Source: Amycolatopsis bullii
Lineage (GTDB): Bacteria > Actinomycetota > Actinomycetes > Mycobacteriales > Pseudonocardiaceae
DNA length: 64,000 bases
Assembly (NCBI RefSeq): GCF_014654205.1
Contig: NZ_BNAW01000015.1
Location: 62,001 to 126,000, forward strand
Reading direction: 5' to 3'
The notes beneath the pieces are model-generated. The model was not told where the DNA came from, searched no databases, and saw nothing but the letters and a program-made list of their open reading frames with translations. This document shows positions 1 to 8,285 of the stretch, piece after piece. Made by a program: the position numbers and the translations under genes. Each line of letters opens with the position of its first letter. Positions within the stretch are counted from its first letter, which is position 1.

Positions 1-1074
1 TCACTCGTGCTCCTTCAGGTGCAGGCGGGCGGGGGACGCGGCTTCGGTGCCTGCCGGCGGCGCCTCCCCCTCGAGCCAGGCGACCACGGCGTCCGCGGTC
101 ACCGGGGCCATCAGCAGGCCGTTGCGGTGGTGCCCGGTCGCGGCGAAGACACCGTCGTCCAGGACACCCAGGTACGGCAGCGCGTCCCGGCTGCCGGCCC
201 GCAGGCCGGCGGCGGTCTCGGTCAGCTCGTACTCGGTGATCGCGGGGAAGACGCGTTCGGCGCCTTCGAGCAGCTCGCGCACGCCGCGGGCGGTGACGGC
301 CCGGTCGAACCCGGCCTCGTACTGGGTGGCGCCGAGGACGAGCTCGGAGTCGCCCCGCGGGACGAGGTAGATCGGGCGGCCTTCGACGACGGCCCGGACG
401 GTGTGCGCAGGCGGTGGCAGGCAGCCGTGGCGGGGCTTGAGCCGCAGGATCTCGCCCTTGAGCGGGCGGACGGCGCCGGCGAGCCGGGGGTGCAGCTGCC
501 CGGTCCAGGCGCCCGCGGCGAGCACGACGGCTTCGGCGTCCGGGAGTTCTTCGACGCGCTCTTGCCGGAACCGGACATGGTGGTGCACACAGGCGGCGTA
601 CAGGGCTTGCAGGAGTTTCCGGTTGTCCACGGCCAGGTCGCCGGGGACGTGCAGTCCACTTCGGACGGATCCGAGGCCGGGTTCGAGCCGCTTGGCTTCC
701 CGGCCGGTGAGCCGCTCGGCCGTGCGGCCCATTTCGCCGAGGTGGCGGGCGAGAATTTCGAGGTGCCCGGCGTCGGCACTGTCGAAGGCGACGACGAGCG
801 TGCCATGCTCGGCCAGACCGGGGTCAAAGCCCTCTTTCCGCAGGTCACGGGCGAAGTCCGGCCAGCGTCTCAGCGACTCTTCGCCGAGGCGGAGGACGTC
901 CTCCTCGCCCGGCCAGGCCTCGGTGACCGGGGCGAGCATGCCGCCGGCCAGCCAGGACGCCCCGCCGCGCGCGGGTTCGGGGTCGTACAGGGTGACTTTT
1001 CGACCGGTGCGTGCGGCACGCCACGCCGTGGACAGGCCGATCACGCCGCCGCCCACCACTGCCAGGTTCGTCAT
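1..1074 (-). CDS. thiO: Glycine oxidase ThiO
   Basis: FAD-dependent amine oxidase of the DAO family, 357 residues. Glycine oxidase makes the iminoacetate (dehydroglycine) used to build the thiazole ring of thiamine. The N-terminus carries the Rossmann dinucleotide motif GGGVIGLS (residues 8-15), followed by the ASWLAGGMLAP segment typical of ThiO, and the C-terminus has the second FAD-contact motif GHHRNGLLMAP. The ATG start at 1074 lies just downstream of a TPP riboswitch on the same strand, which supports a thiamine role rather than a generic amino-acid oxidase. It is divergent from thiE. Any downstream thiS/thiG genes would lie outside the window. Confidence 0.93.
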   Translation of the reverse strand: MTNLAVVGGGVIGLSTAWRAARTGRKVTLYDPEPARGGASWLAGGMLAPVTEAWPGEEDVLRLGEESLRRWPDFARDLRKEGFDPGLAEHGTLVVAFDSADAGHLEILARHLGEMGRTAERLTGREAKRLEPGLGSVRSGLHVPGDLAVDNRKLLQALYAACVHHHVRFRQERVEELPDAEAVVLAAGAWTGQLHPRLAGAVRPLKGEILRLKPRHGCLPPPAHTVRAVVEGRPIYLVPRGDSELVLGATQYEAGFDRAVTARGVRELLEGAERVFPAITEYELTETAAGLRAGSRDALPYLGVLDDGVFAATGHHRNGLLMAPVTADAVVAWLEGEAPPAGTEAASPARLHLKEHE

Positions 1075-1082
1075 GGAATCAC

Positions 1083-1180
1083 GCTCCCTGCGCCGGCATG
1101 ACCCGGATCAGGTTCCACGGTCGGAGCGGCAGCTCCCTCTCAGCCCGTGCCTCGGGCTCCCGTGCGGACACCCTCACCCT
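1083..1180 (-). promoter_or_regulatory. TPP riboswitch (THI element)
   Basis: Read on the minus strand, the leader of thiO contains the conserved TPP aptamer segments GGGCTGAGAGGG and, after a variable arm, ACCTGATCCGGGTCATGCC followed by GGCGCAGGGAG. The element ends a few bases before the thiO ATG, so it probably acts on translation initiation or on a closely placed expression platform, lowering thiO expression when thiamine pyrophosphate is abundant. Sequence match to the family is unmistakable; the mode of control is inferred. Confidence 0.95.
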
Positions 1181-1204
1181 AACGCGCGAGGTACGGTCGC
1201 CGCT

Positions 1205-1864
1205 ATGCCCGCCCTCTCCGGTGACAAGATCCGCGCCCGCCTCGACGCGGCGCGCCTTTACCTCTGCACGGACGCCCGCACTTCCCGCGGCGACTTGGCT
1301 GCCTTCGCCGACGCGGCCCTCGCGGGCGGCGTCGACATCATCCAGCTGCGCGACAAGACCGGCGCCCTGGAGGCGGCCGGCGAGATCGCCGCGCTGGAGG
1401 TGCTGGCGGAGGCGTGCGCCCGGCACGGGGCGCTGCTGTCGGTGAACGACCGCGCCGACGTGGCGCTGGCGGTCGGCGCCGACGTGCTGCACCTGGGCCA
1501 GGACGACATCCCGGTGCCGCTGGCCCGCCGCGTCCTGGGTGACGACGTGGTGATCGGCCGGTCGACGCACTCGCTCGACCAGGCCCTCGCGGCGGCCGCG
1601 GAGCCCGGCGTGGACTACTTCTGCACAGGCCCCTGCTGGCCGACACCGACCAAGCCGGGCCGGCCGGCACCGGGCCTGGACCTGGTCCGCGACACGGCGG
1701 CCTGGGCTCCGGAGCGGCCGTGGTTCGCCATCGGCGGCATCGACGGCGACCGGCTGCCTTCGGTGCTCGAGGCGGGCGCGTCGCGGATCGTGGTCGTCCG
1801 GGCGATCACCGAGGCCGAGGACCCCGAGGCCGCGGCCCGCGCACTGCGGGCCGCGCTGCCCTGA
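1205..1864 (+). CDS. thiE: Thiamine-phosphate synthase ThiE
   Basis: 219-residue TIM-barrel enzyme that joins the pyrimidine (HMP-PP) and thiazole (THZ-P) moieties to give thiamine phosphate. Visible family motifs are YLCTD near the N-terminus, IIQLRDK, LLSVNDRADVA, HLGQDD, GRSTHS, the phosphate-binding TPTKPG loop and the final IGGI. The start is the ATG at 1205; the open frame extends further upstream but overlaps the riboswitch and has no homology there. It is divergent from thiO with the riboswitch lying on the opposite strand, so thiE itself is not behind the aptamer. Its stop is one base from the stop of the convergent next gene. Confidence 0.94.
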   Translation: MPALSGDKIRARLDAARLYLCTDARTSRGDLAAFADAALAGGVDIIQLRDKTGALEAAGEIAALEVLAEACARHGALLSVNDRADVALAVGADVLHLGQDDIPVPLARRVLGDDVVIGRSTHSLDQALAAAAEPGVDYFCTGPCWPTPTKPGRPAPGLDLVRDTAAWAPERPWFAIGGIDGDRLPSVLEAGASRIVVVRAITEAEDPEAAARALRAALP

Positions 1865-1865
1865 G

Positions 1866-2600
1866 TCACGGGGTCGGCGTCGTCGCCGCGCCCTTGCTGG
1901 TCGGCGGGGTCGCCGTGGTGGCCGGGGCCGAGGTCGACGGCTGCTCGGTCGTCGTGCCCGGGGTGGTCGACGGGGTCTCGGACGACGTCGTCGGCGGGTT
2001 CGTGGTGTCCGTCGGAGTCGTTGTCGTCTCCGTCGGGGACACCTGCGTGTCGTCCGTGCTCGGCGCCGGCGTCGTCACCGGGGTCTTGTCCTGGTGGCCG
2101 GAGCCGCCGGTGAAGATCTTGCCGATGCTCGAGCCCGTCCCGCCGCCGATCTGGGTCCCCGTCGCCGACTCGAAGCCGACGATCGACAGGATCGCCACCG
2201 CGAACGCCGCCACGCTCGTGCCGATGATCAACGGCCAGCGCAGCTTCCGCAGCCGCGCGGACAGCCGGGACGGCTCTTCCTCCGGCGGTTTCAGCTGGAC
2301 CGTCGGCTGGTCGGTGAGGTCGGCCGGCGCCGGCCCGCGCCGCCGGATCCCCGACGTCGCCAGCTGGCGCGCCTTGAGCGCCGCCTCGCGGGTGCGCTGC
2401 AGCGAGCGCAGGTACAGCTCGCTGCCGACCGTCGACACCACACTCGCCACGCCGGCGCCCACCACCGTGCCCGCCACACCCAGTGTCGAGCCGAGCAGCG
2501 CCGCGGTCACCGCCGCCAGCGCCGCCGCCAGCACCTGCGCGATCCGCAGGCCCGACTTCTCTTCCTTCTCCTCCGAAGCCGCTACTTTCTCCTCGCTCAT
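1866..2600 (-). CDS. Two-pass membrane protein with Thr/Pro-rich tail
   Basis: 244-residue protein of unknown function. A charged Lys/Glu-rich N-terminus is followed by an Ala/Val-rich hydrophobic stretch (about 20-60), a basic segment (ELYLRSLQRTREAALKARQ), a proline-rich linker, a clear transmembrane helix (about 120-142) and a C-terminal tail of about 90 residues almost entirely Thr, Pro, Ser and Ala. Such tails are typical of exported actinobacterial surface proteins that are extended through the cell wall or glycosylated. Topology is inferred. No enzymatic motif is visible. Convergent with thiE. Confidence 0.75.
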   Translation of the reverse strand: MSEEKVAASEEKEEKSGLRIAQVLAAALAAVTAALLGSTLGVAGTVVGAGVASVVSTVGSELYLRSLQRTREAALKARQLATSGIRRRGPAPADLTDQPTVQLKPPEEEPSRLSARLRKLRWPLIIGTSVAAFAVAILSIVGFESATGTQIGGGTGSSIGKIFTGGSGHQDKTPVTTPAPSTDDTQVSPTETTTTPTDTTNPPTTSSETPSTTPGTTTEQPSTSAPATTATPPTSKGAATTPTP

Positions 2601-2747
2601 GATCCCGATCTAGGTAGTCAGTGTTCTCCCCTGTCCAACGTCTAAGGCGCGTGAGGCACTCCCCTCGTTGCCACGGCGTGAGGAGGACCACTCTGTCTGT
2701 CCATAATAGACACTCCATCCCGAACGTTTTCTTGACATACTCGGCAC

Positions 2748-3698
2748 ATGGAACTGGTGACGATCTCTGACGTCGAGGCCGCCGCGAAGCGTGTCGAAGA
2801 TGTCGCCGTGCGCACGCCCCTGCTGCTCCAGACGTGGGATCCCCGCGGAACCCTGTGGCTCAAACCCGAAAACCTGCAACCGGTCGGGGCGTTCAAGGTG
2901 CGCGGCGCGTTCAACGCCATCGCCACCCTCGACGACGCGGCCCGCGCCCGTGGCGTCATCGCCTACTCGAGCGGCAACCACGCGCAGGCCGTCGCGTATG
3001 CCGCGCAGCGGTACGGCGTGCCCGCGGTGATCGTCGTGCCGGACGTCGCGCCGCGGATCAAGGTCGAGGCCACCCGCTCGTACGGCGCCGAGGTCATCGA
3101 GGTGCCCATCGGCGAACACGAGGGCAAAGCGCGCGAACTGGCCGTCGAACGCGGGCTGACCCTCGTCCCGCCGTTCGACCACGCGGCCATCATCGCCGGG
3201 CAGGGCACCGCCGGCCTGGAGATCGCCGAGGACCTGCCGGACGTCGAGGTGGTGCTCGTGCCGATCAGCGGCGGCGGGCTGGCGGCCGGGGTCGGCACGG
3301 CGATCAGGGCCCGCTGCCCGCGGGCGCGCGTGATCGGCGTCGAGCCCGCGGTGGCCGCCGACGTCGCCGACAGCCTCCGGCGGGACGAGCTGGTCCGGTG
3401 GCCGCAGGCCGACCGCGCCCGCACGATCGCCGACGGCCTGCGCTCGCAGCCGTCGGAACTGACGTTCGCCCATTTGCGCGAGGTCGTGGACGGGATGGTG
3501 ACGGTGTCCGAGGACGAGATCCGCGAGGCGGTCCGCGTCCTCGCCCGCAAGGCCCGGCTGGTCGCCGAGCCCAGCGGCGCGGTCACGACGGCGGCGTACC
3601 TCTTCCACGGCGACGAGCTCCCGGCAGGCAAGACGGTCGCGCTCGTCTCGGGCGGCAACGCCGACCCGGCGATGTTCGCCGAGATCTTGGCAGGTTAG
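2748..3698 (+). CDS. Serine/threonine dehydratase (PLP fold type II)
   Basis: 316 residues, the length of catabolic threonine/serine dehydratases without a C-terminal ACT regulatory domain. The PLP lysine sits in PVGAFKVRGA (residues 47-56), the substrate loop is SSGNHAQ (about 76-82), and the phosphate-binding glycine loop is ISGGGLAAG (about 171-179). It should deaminate threonine or serine to the 2-oxo acid. A serine racemase assignment cannot be excluded from sequence alone. The ATG follows a short divergent intergenic region; the last 4 bases overlap the end of the convergent transporter gene. Confidence 0.88.
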   Translation: MELVTISDVEAAAKRVEDVAVRTPLLLQTWDPRGTLWLKPENLQPVGAFKVRGAFNAIATLDDAARARGVIAYSSGNHAQAVAYAAQRYGVPAVIVVPDVAPRIKVEATRSYGAEVIEVPIGEHEGKARELAVERGLTLVPPFDHAAIIAGQGTAGLEIAEDLPDVEVVLVPISGGGLAAGVGTAIRARCPRARVIGVEPAVAADVADSLRRDELVRWPQADRARTIADGLRSQPSELTFAHLREVVDGMVTVSEDEIREAVRVLARKARLVAEPSGAVTTAAYLFHGDELPAGKTVALVSGGNADPAMFAEILAG

Positions 3699-5227
3699 GA
3701 CCCGGCGACGGGGGCCCGGCCGCCGCGGATGTGCGTCGGCGGGCCCTCCACGCCGCAGTGGTAGCACTCGCCCAGGTGGGGGCACTCGCCGTCCGGCTTG
3801 ACCTCCGAAGACGACGACGGTGGCGCGAGGACGCCGTTGTGGATGCCCAGCGCGATCAGCCCGCCCGCGATCGCCAGGGCCGCGCAGATGACCAGCGCCG
3901 TCCGCCAGCCCGCCGTCAGCGCGACCGGGTCCGCGTACGCCTCGCCGGTCAGCCCGGCCGCCGCCGGCAGCACCGCCACCGCCAGCAGCCCGCCGGAGCG
4001 GGCGATGGCGTTGTTGACGCCCGACGCCACCCCGGCGTAGCGGTCCGGGGCCGCGGCGAGCACCGTCGCGGTCACCGGGGCCACCACCGTCGCCAGGCCG
4101 AGCCCGAACACGACCACCGCGGGGAGCACCGCGCCGAGGTAGGACGCGCCGGGCGCGATGCGCAGCATCAGCAGCATCCCGACGCCGACGACGATCGGGC
4201 CGACCACCAGCTGCGTCCGCGGCCCGATGCGCTGCGCGAGCGCGCCGGACCGGCCCGAGAGCAGCAGCATGATCACCGTCAGCGGCAGCCCGGCCAGCCC
4301 GGACGCGGTCGGCGAGTAGCCGAGCGAGACCTGCAGCTGCATGACCAGCAGCATCATCACGCCGCCGAGCGCGGCGTAGACGACGAACGTCAACGCGTTC
4401 GAGAGGGTGAACGTGCGGTCGCCGAACAGCGACGGCGGCACGAGCGGCTCGTGCGAGCGGTGCTGGACGACGACGAACGCGGCCAGCCCGGCGATCCCCA
4501 GCAGGCCCGCCCCCAGCACGAGCGGGTCGCCGATGCCGCGGGCGGGCGCCTCCACCAGCGCGCCGGTGATCCCGGCGAGGCCGAGGGCGCCGAGGGCGGC
4601 GGCGCCGAAGTCCGGGTGGCCGGTGGCGTCCGGGTCACGGGATTCGGGGACGAACTTCCGCGCCATCAGCACCACCGCGACCGCGATCGGCACGTTGATG
4701 AGGAACGCCAGCCGCCACGACCAGACCTGCACGAGAAAGCCGCCGAGCAGCGGCCCGGCGGCGGCCGCGATGCCGCCGAGGCCGGACCAGGCGCCGATCG
4801 CGCGGGCGCGGGCGTCGTGCGCGAAGGAGGCCTGCAGGATCGCGAGCGACCCGGGCGTCAGGAGGGCGCCGCCGATGCCCTGCAGGATCCGCGTCGCGAC
4901 GAGCATCTCGGTGGACGTCGCCGCGGCGCACAGCCCGGACGCGACGCCGAACCAGACCACGCCGACGAGGTACATCCGGCGCCGGCCGTACCGGTCGCCC
5001 AGCGAACCGGCGACGAGGATGAGCGCGGCGAGGGCCAGCATGTAGCCGTCGAGGATCCACTGGAGCCCCGCGACGGACGCGTTGAGTTCGGCGCCGATGC
5101 GGGGCAGGGCGACGTTGACGATCGTGCCGTCGAGCATCGCCATGCCCGAACCGAGGATCGTGGTGGCCAGCAGGCCGCGGGCGGCACCGGTGCCCCAGCG
5201 GATCCCGGTGTCTTCGGTGGCAGTCAC
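3695..5227 (-). CDS. DHA2-family (EmrB/QacA-type) MFS multidrug exporter
   Basis: 510 residues with about 14 predicted membrane helices, the DHA2 topology. The first inter-helix loop motif GSLGDRYGRRRMYLVG, the antiporter-type segment of helix 5 (GGIAAAAGPLLGGFLV) and the double N-terminal motif DGTIVNVALPRIG are typical. Likely a proton-driven efflux pump for drugs or a natural product. Odd feature: the cytosolic C-terminus ends with a 34-residue Cys/His-rich tail containing CPHLGECYHCG, not part of the core family and possibly metal binding. No regulator gene is directly adjacent on this strand; the DasR gene lies 44 bases upstream and belongs to another function. Confidence 0.88.
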   Translation of the reverse strand: MTATEDTGIRWGTGAARGLLATTILGSGMAMLDGTIVNVALPRIGAELNASVAGLQWILDGYMLALAALILVAGSLGDRYGRRRMYLVGVVWFGVASGLCAAATSTEMLVATRILQGIGGALLTPGSLAILQASFAHDARARAIGAWSGLGGIAAAAGPLLGGFLVQVWSWRLAFLINVPIAVAVVLMARKFVPESRDPDATGHPDFGAAALGALGLAGITGALVEAPARGIGDPLVLGAGLLGIAGLAAFVVVQHRSHEPLVPPSLFGDRTFTLSNALTFVVYAALGGVMMLLVMQLQVSLGYSPTASGLAGLPLTVIMLLLSGRSGALAQRIGPRTQLVVGPIVVGVGMLLMLRIAPGASYLGAVLPAVVVFGLGLATVVAPVTATVLAAAPDRYAGVASGVNNAIARSGGLLAVAVLPAAAGLTGEAYADPVALTAGWRTALVICAALAIAGGLIALGIHNGVLAPPSSSSEVKPDGECPHLGECYHCGVEGPPTHIRGGRAPVAGS

Positions 5228-5271
5228 CCGGCCACCTTCACGTGACCGGGGACCCCCGTCAACCGCGCCGG

Positions 5272-6027
5272 TTACGGCAGCAGCGTCGTCACGAACTTGT
5301 AGCGGTCGCCGCGGTAGACCGAGCGGGCGAACTCGACCGGCTTGCCGTCCGTGGCGAACGAGTGCCGGGTCAGCATCAGCACCGGCATGCCGACGTCCGC
5401 CCCGAGCATCTCCGCTTCCTGCGGCCCCGCCAGTGACGTCTCGATCGTTTCTTCCGCGCGTTCGAGTTCGACGCCGTAGTGCTCGCGTAGAACGGCGTAC
5501 AACGAACCGCCGGCCGAGACGTGCTTGCGCAGCCCGCGGAAGCGGCCGAGCGGCAGGTGTGTGGTCTCGAGCGCCATCGGCTGCGAGTCCGCCAGTCGAA
5601 GTCGTCGAAGGCGGAGGATTTTCGCGCCGGTCCGGATGCCGAGCAGCTTCGCGAGGTCGCCCTCGACCGGCATTTCCTCGACTTCCAACAATTTCGACGA
5701 CGGCTTCAGGCCCTGCTTGCGCATGTCCTCGGTGTAGGAGGACAGCTGGAGCCGCTGGGCGAGCTTCGGTTCGGCCGCGAAGGTGCCTTTGCCCTGCACG
5801 CGGTGCAGGCGCCCCTCGGCGGTCAGGTCGGCCAGCGCCTGGCGCACGGTGGTGCGGGAGACCGTGAACTCCCCGGCGAGCGCGCGTTCGGTCGGGATCG
5901 GCGACCCCGGCGGCAGCACGTCCAGGAGGTCGAGGAGGTGCTGTTTCAGCGCCCAGTACTTGGGCTCGCGCTGTCCGCGCATCCCGGCGACGGCGCCCGC
6001 CTCGCCCGTGGTGGTGGTCTCCAACAT
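5272..6027 (-). CDS. dasR: GntR/HutC-type regulator DasR
   Basis: 251 residues. The N-terminal winged HTH (RTTVRQALADLTAEGRLHR, with KGTF wing) is followed by a UTRA effector domain. Stretches SSYTEDMR, ETTHLPLGRF, EAEETIETSLA, GMPVLMLTRHS and RSVYRGDRYKFV match the Streptomyces DasR protein as I know it. DasR binds amino-sugar phosphates and represses chitin and N-acetylglucosamine uptake and metabolism. The ATG at 6027 was chosen because GGGAG lies 6 bases upstream; an upstream ATG at 6063 lacks a site. The divergent sugar isomerase and kinase genes and a DasR-type operator in the intergenic region support the call. Confidence 0.9.
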   Translation of the reverse strand: MLETTTTGEAGAVAGMRGQREPKYWALKQHLLDLLDVLPPGSPIPTERALAGEFTVSRTTVRQALADLTAEGRLHRVQGKGTFAAEPKLAQRLQLSSYTEDMRKQGLKPSSKLLEVEEMPVEGDLAKLLGIRTGAKILRLRRLRLADSQPMALETTHLPLGRFRGLRKHVSAGGSLYAVLREHYGVELERAEETIETSLAGPQEAEMLGADVGMPVLMLTRHSFATDGKPVEFARSVYRGDRYKFVTTLLP

Positions 6028-6112
6028 GCCCGGCTCCCTATGTCTTCCCTCATCGCACGCCACGTCCCCGTAAGAAACGTACCCTTTTCCCCAAACGCGC
6101 CGCCCCTATAAC

Positions 6113-6128
6113 ATTGGTCTAGACCTGA
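6113..6128. promoter_or_regulatory. DasR-responsive element (dre)
   Basis: The sequence ATTGGTCTAGACCTGA contains a perfect 10-bp palindrome GGTCTAGACC. The Streptomyces dre consensus (AC/TTGGTCTAGACCA-type, 16 bp) matches at 12 of 16 positions by eye. The site lies between divergent dasR and the SIS gene, about 50 bases before the latter's start, so DasR probably controls both the amino-sugar genes and itself. Confidence 0.85.
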
Positions 6129-6175
6129 CCGACGCCGCCTGAGTCCGGTACATAATGCCGGAGGTGGAGAGGAAA

Positions 6176-7222
6176 ATGATGACGGAAGAACGGCCCGGCG
6201 CGCACATGGCCGCGGAGATCGCCCAGCAGCCGGAGGTCCTGGCCGGACTGGTGGCGCGTCAGGCGGAAATCGCCGAAGTGGCGGAAAAGATCTCACAACA
6301 CCCTCCGCGGTTCGCGTTGCTCGCCGCGCGTGGATCGAGCGACCACGCAGCGTTGTACGCGAAGTACCTGATCGAGGTACTGCTCGGCCTTCCGGCCGGC
6401 CTGGTTTCCCCGTCCACGGCGACCCTGTACGGCGCCCGGCCCGATCTGCGGGACGTGCTGTTCGTCACGGTCAGCCAGAGCGGCGGCTCGCCCGACCTGA
6501 TCGAGGTCACCGAAACGGCGCGGCGCCAGGGCGCGCTGACGGTCTCGGTCACCAACACGCCGGACTCGCCGCTGCGGGCGGCGTCGGAGCTCGGCGTCGA
6601 CATCGGCGCGGGCGTCGAGAAGGCCGTCGCGGCCACCAAGACGTACTCCGCGACGCTGATGGCGCTGTACCTGCTGATCGACGCGGTGCGCGGCGGCAAG
6701 GCGGCCGACGCCGAGAAGATCGGCGAGCTGGCGCAGCAGACCCTCGACGGCGCCGCCGAGGGCGTGCAGCGCGCGGTCGACCGGTACCGCTTCGTGGACC
6801 GCGTCCTCACCACCGGCCGCGGCTACTCCTACGCCAGCGCGCTCGAGGGGTCGCTCAAGCTCGCCGAGACCAGTTACCTCGCCGCCCGCGCGTACAGCGG
6901 CGCGGACCTGCTGCACGGTCCGGTCGCGGCGGTGGACGGCGAGACCGCGGTGCTCGCGGTGACCAGCGCCGGGCACGGCGGCCGCGCGATGCACGAGGTC
7001 CTCGAGGCCGTCGGCAAGCGCGGCGCGGACGTCCTCGCGGTCGGTTCGGCCGCCGCCGAGGTGCCCGCGGCGCTGCGCATCGACGTCGCCCCGACGGTCG
7101 AGGAGCTGGCGCCGATCCTGGAGATCCTGCCGATCCAGCGGATCGCGCTCGGCCTGTCGCTGGCCCGCGGCGGCGACCCGGACAGCCCGCGTGGCCTGCT
7201 GAAGGTGACCAAGACGAGGTGA
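6176..7222 (+). CDS. SIS-domain sugar-phosphate isomerase/deaminase (GlcN-6-P deaminase-like)
   Basis: 348 residues with two SIS domains. The first has the sugar-phosphate loop LLAARGSSDHAALYAKYLIE and FVTVSQSGGSPD, and KAVAATKTYSAT; the second has TTGRGYSYASALEGSLKLAETSY. It resembles the isomerase half of GlmS without the glutaminase domain, as in NagB-II/AgaS-type glucosamine-6-phosphate deaminases, which convert GlcN-6-P to fructose-6-P and ammonia. The start at 6176 follows GGAGGTGGAGAGG; the ATG at 6155 would lie upstream of that site. The stop overlaps the kinase start by 4 bases, so the two are translationally coupled. A dre operator lies upstream. Confidence 0.85.
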   Translation: MMTEERPGAHMAAEIAQQPEVLAGLVARQAEIAEVAEKISQHPPRFALLAARGSSDHAALYAKYLIEVLLGLPAGLVSPSTATLYGARPDLRDVLFVTVSQSGGSPDLIEVTETARRQGALTVSVTNTPDSPLRAASELGVDIGAGVEKAVAATKTYSATLMALYLLIDAVRGGKAADAEKIGELAQQTLDGAAEGVQRAVDRYRFVDRVLTTGRGYSYASALEGSLKLAETSYLAARAYSGADLLHGPVAAVDGETAVLAVTSAGHGGRAMHEVLEAVGKRGADVLAVGSAAAEVPAALRIDVAPTVEELAPILEILPIQRIALGLSLARGGDPDSPRGLLKVTKTR

Positions 7223-8184
7223 GCTTCGCGATCGGCGTCGACGCCGGCGGGACGTCGACCAGGGCCGCACTGGTCGACGCCGCGGGCGCGGTGCTGGGCA
7301 CCGGGCGCAGCGAAGGAGCCAACCCGAACGCGCACGCGCCCGAGGCCGCCGCGGGCCGGATCGCCGGCGCGATCACCGCGGCGCTCGGCGCGCACGACCC
7401 CGGCGCCGTCCGCGCGTGCGTCGTCGGCATGGCCGGGGTCAGCAAGCTGAGCGACCCGGGCGTGGCGGCGGTCTTCGAAGCGGCCTGGACGCGAATCGGT
7501 CTCACGTGTGCCGTCCGGACGGTCGCCGACGCCGAAGTCGCGTACGCGTCGGCGACGCCCGCCCCGGACGGGACGGTCGTCGTCGCCGGCACCGGCTCGA
7601 TCGTGGGCCGGATCCGGAATCGGCGGCTGGCCGCCACGACCGGTGGCTACGGCTGGCTGCTCGGCGACGAGGGGTCGGCGTTCTGGCTCGGCCGCGAGGC
7701 CGTCCGCTCCACTTTGGAGGCACTGGGGCGCGGCCGGCCGCTCGACGGGCTCCCGTCGGCGGTGCTCGCCGCCGCCCTCGGACTGTCCGCAGTGGACGTC
7801 CGTGACGACGCCGGGCGGCTGGCCGCGTCCCGGGCGTTGATCACGGCGGCGAACGCGGAGGCTCCGGTCCGGCTCGCCCGGTTCGCCCCGCTGGTGAGCG
7901 CGGCGCACGACGCGGGCGAGCCGGCGGCCCGGGAGATCGTCGCCCGCGCGGCCGGGCACCTGGCCGAGAACGCCCTCGCGGCGCGCGAGCCCGGCGAGTC
8001 GACTCCGGTCGTGCTCGTCGGCTCCGTGCTCACCGGAGCGAGCCCGGTCGGCGAGCTCGTGCGCCGCCAGCTGGCCGGTCTCGAGGTGCTGACCAGCTCC
8101 GATGGGGTGCTGGGGGCCGCGTGGCTGGCGGCCGTGGACGCCTTCGGCGAGGGGACGCCGCGACCCCGCGCGCAAGGATATTGA
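7219..8184 (+). CDS. N-acetylglucosamine kinase (BadF/BadG/BcrA/BcrD ATPase family)
   Basis: 321 residues with ASKHA fold. The phosphate 1 loop is IGVDAGGTSTRAALVD at the N-terminus, the second phosphate motif is VVVAGTGSIVGRI (about residues 114-126), and the GGYGWLLGDEGSAFWLGREA segment is diagnostic of bacterial NagK-type kinases of this family. It should phosphorylate GlcNAc or a related amino sugar, feeding the SIS protein upstream. GTG start inside a GTGA overlap with the SIS gene. Together with dasR this is an amino-sugar salvage unit. Substrate is inferred from neighbourhood. Confidence 0.84.
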   Translation: MSFAIGVDAGGTSTRAALVDAAGAVLGTGRSEGANPNAHAPEAAAGRIAGAITAALGAHDPGAVRACVVGMAGVSKLSDPGVAAVFEAAWTRIGLTCAVRTVADAEVAYASATPAPDGTVVVAGTGSIVGRIRNRRLAATTGGYGWLLGDEGSAFWLGREAVRSTLEALGRGRPLDGLPSAVLAAALGLSAVDVRDDAGRLAASRALITAANAEAPVRLARFAPLVSAAHDAGEPAAREIVARAAGHLAENALAAREPGESTPVVLVGSVLTGASPVGELVRRQLAGLEVLTSSDGVLGAAWLAAVDAFGEGTPRPRAQGY

Positions 8185-8250
8185 GCAAAACTCGGCGCAA
8201 AGCCGCGAAAACGTCGACTGAACCCGGGTAGTCCGGGTACCGTAGGCAGT

Positions 8251-8282
8251 GGCCCCCGGACCCTCCCCCCTCGCCGGGGGCC
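8251..8282. terminator. Bidirectional terminator hairpin
   Basis: GGCCCCCGG and CCGGGGGCC form a perfect 9-bp GC stem with a 14-base loop, placed between the convergent kinase and DUF3159 genes and touching the end of the latter. There is no clear U tract, as is common in high-GC actinobacteria. Confidence 0.65.
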
Positions 8283-8285
8283 GCC

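Noticed and set aside
2834..5245. 803-codon plus-strand frame over dehydratase and transporter
   Set aside because: Shadow frame; both real genes have complete family motifs in other frames.
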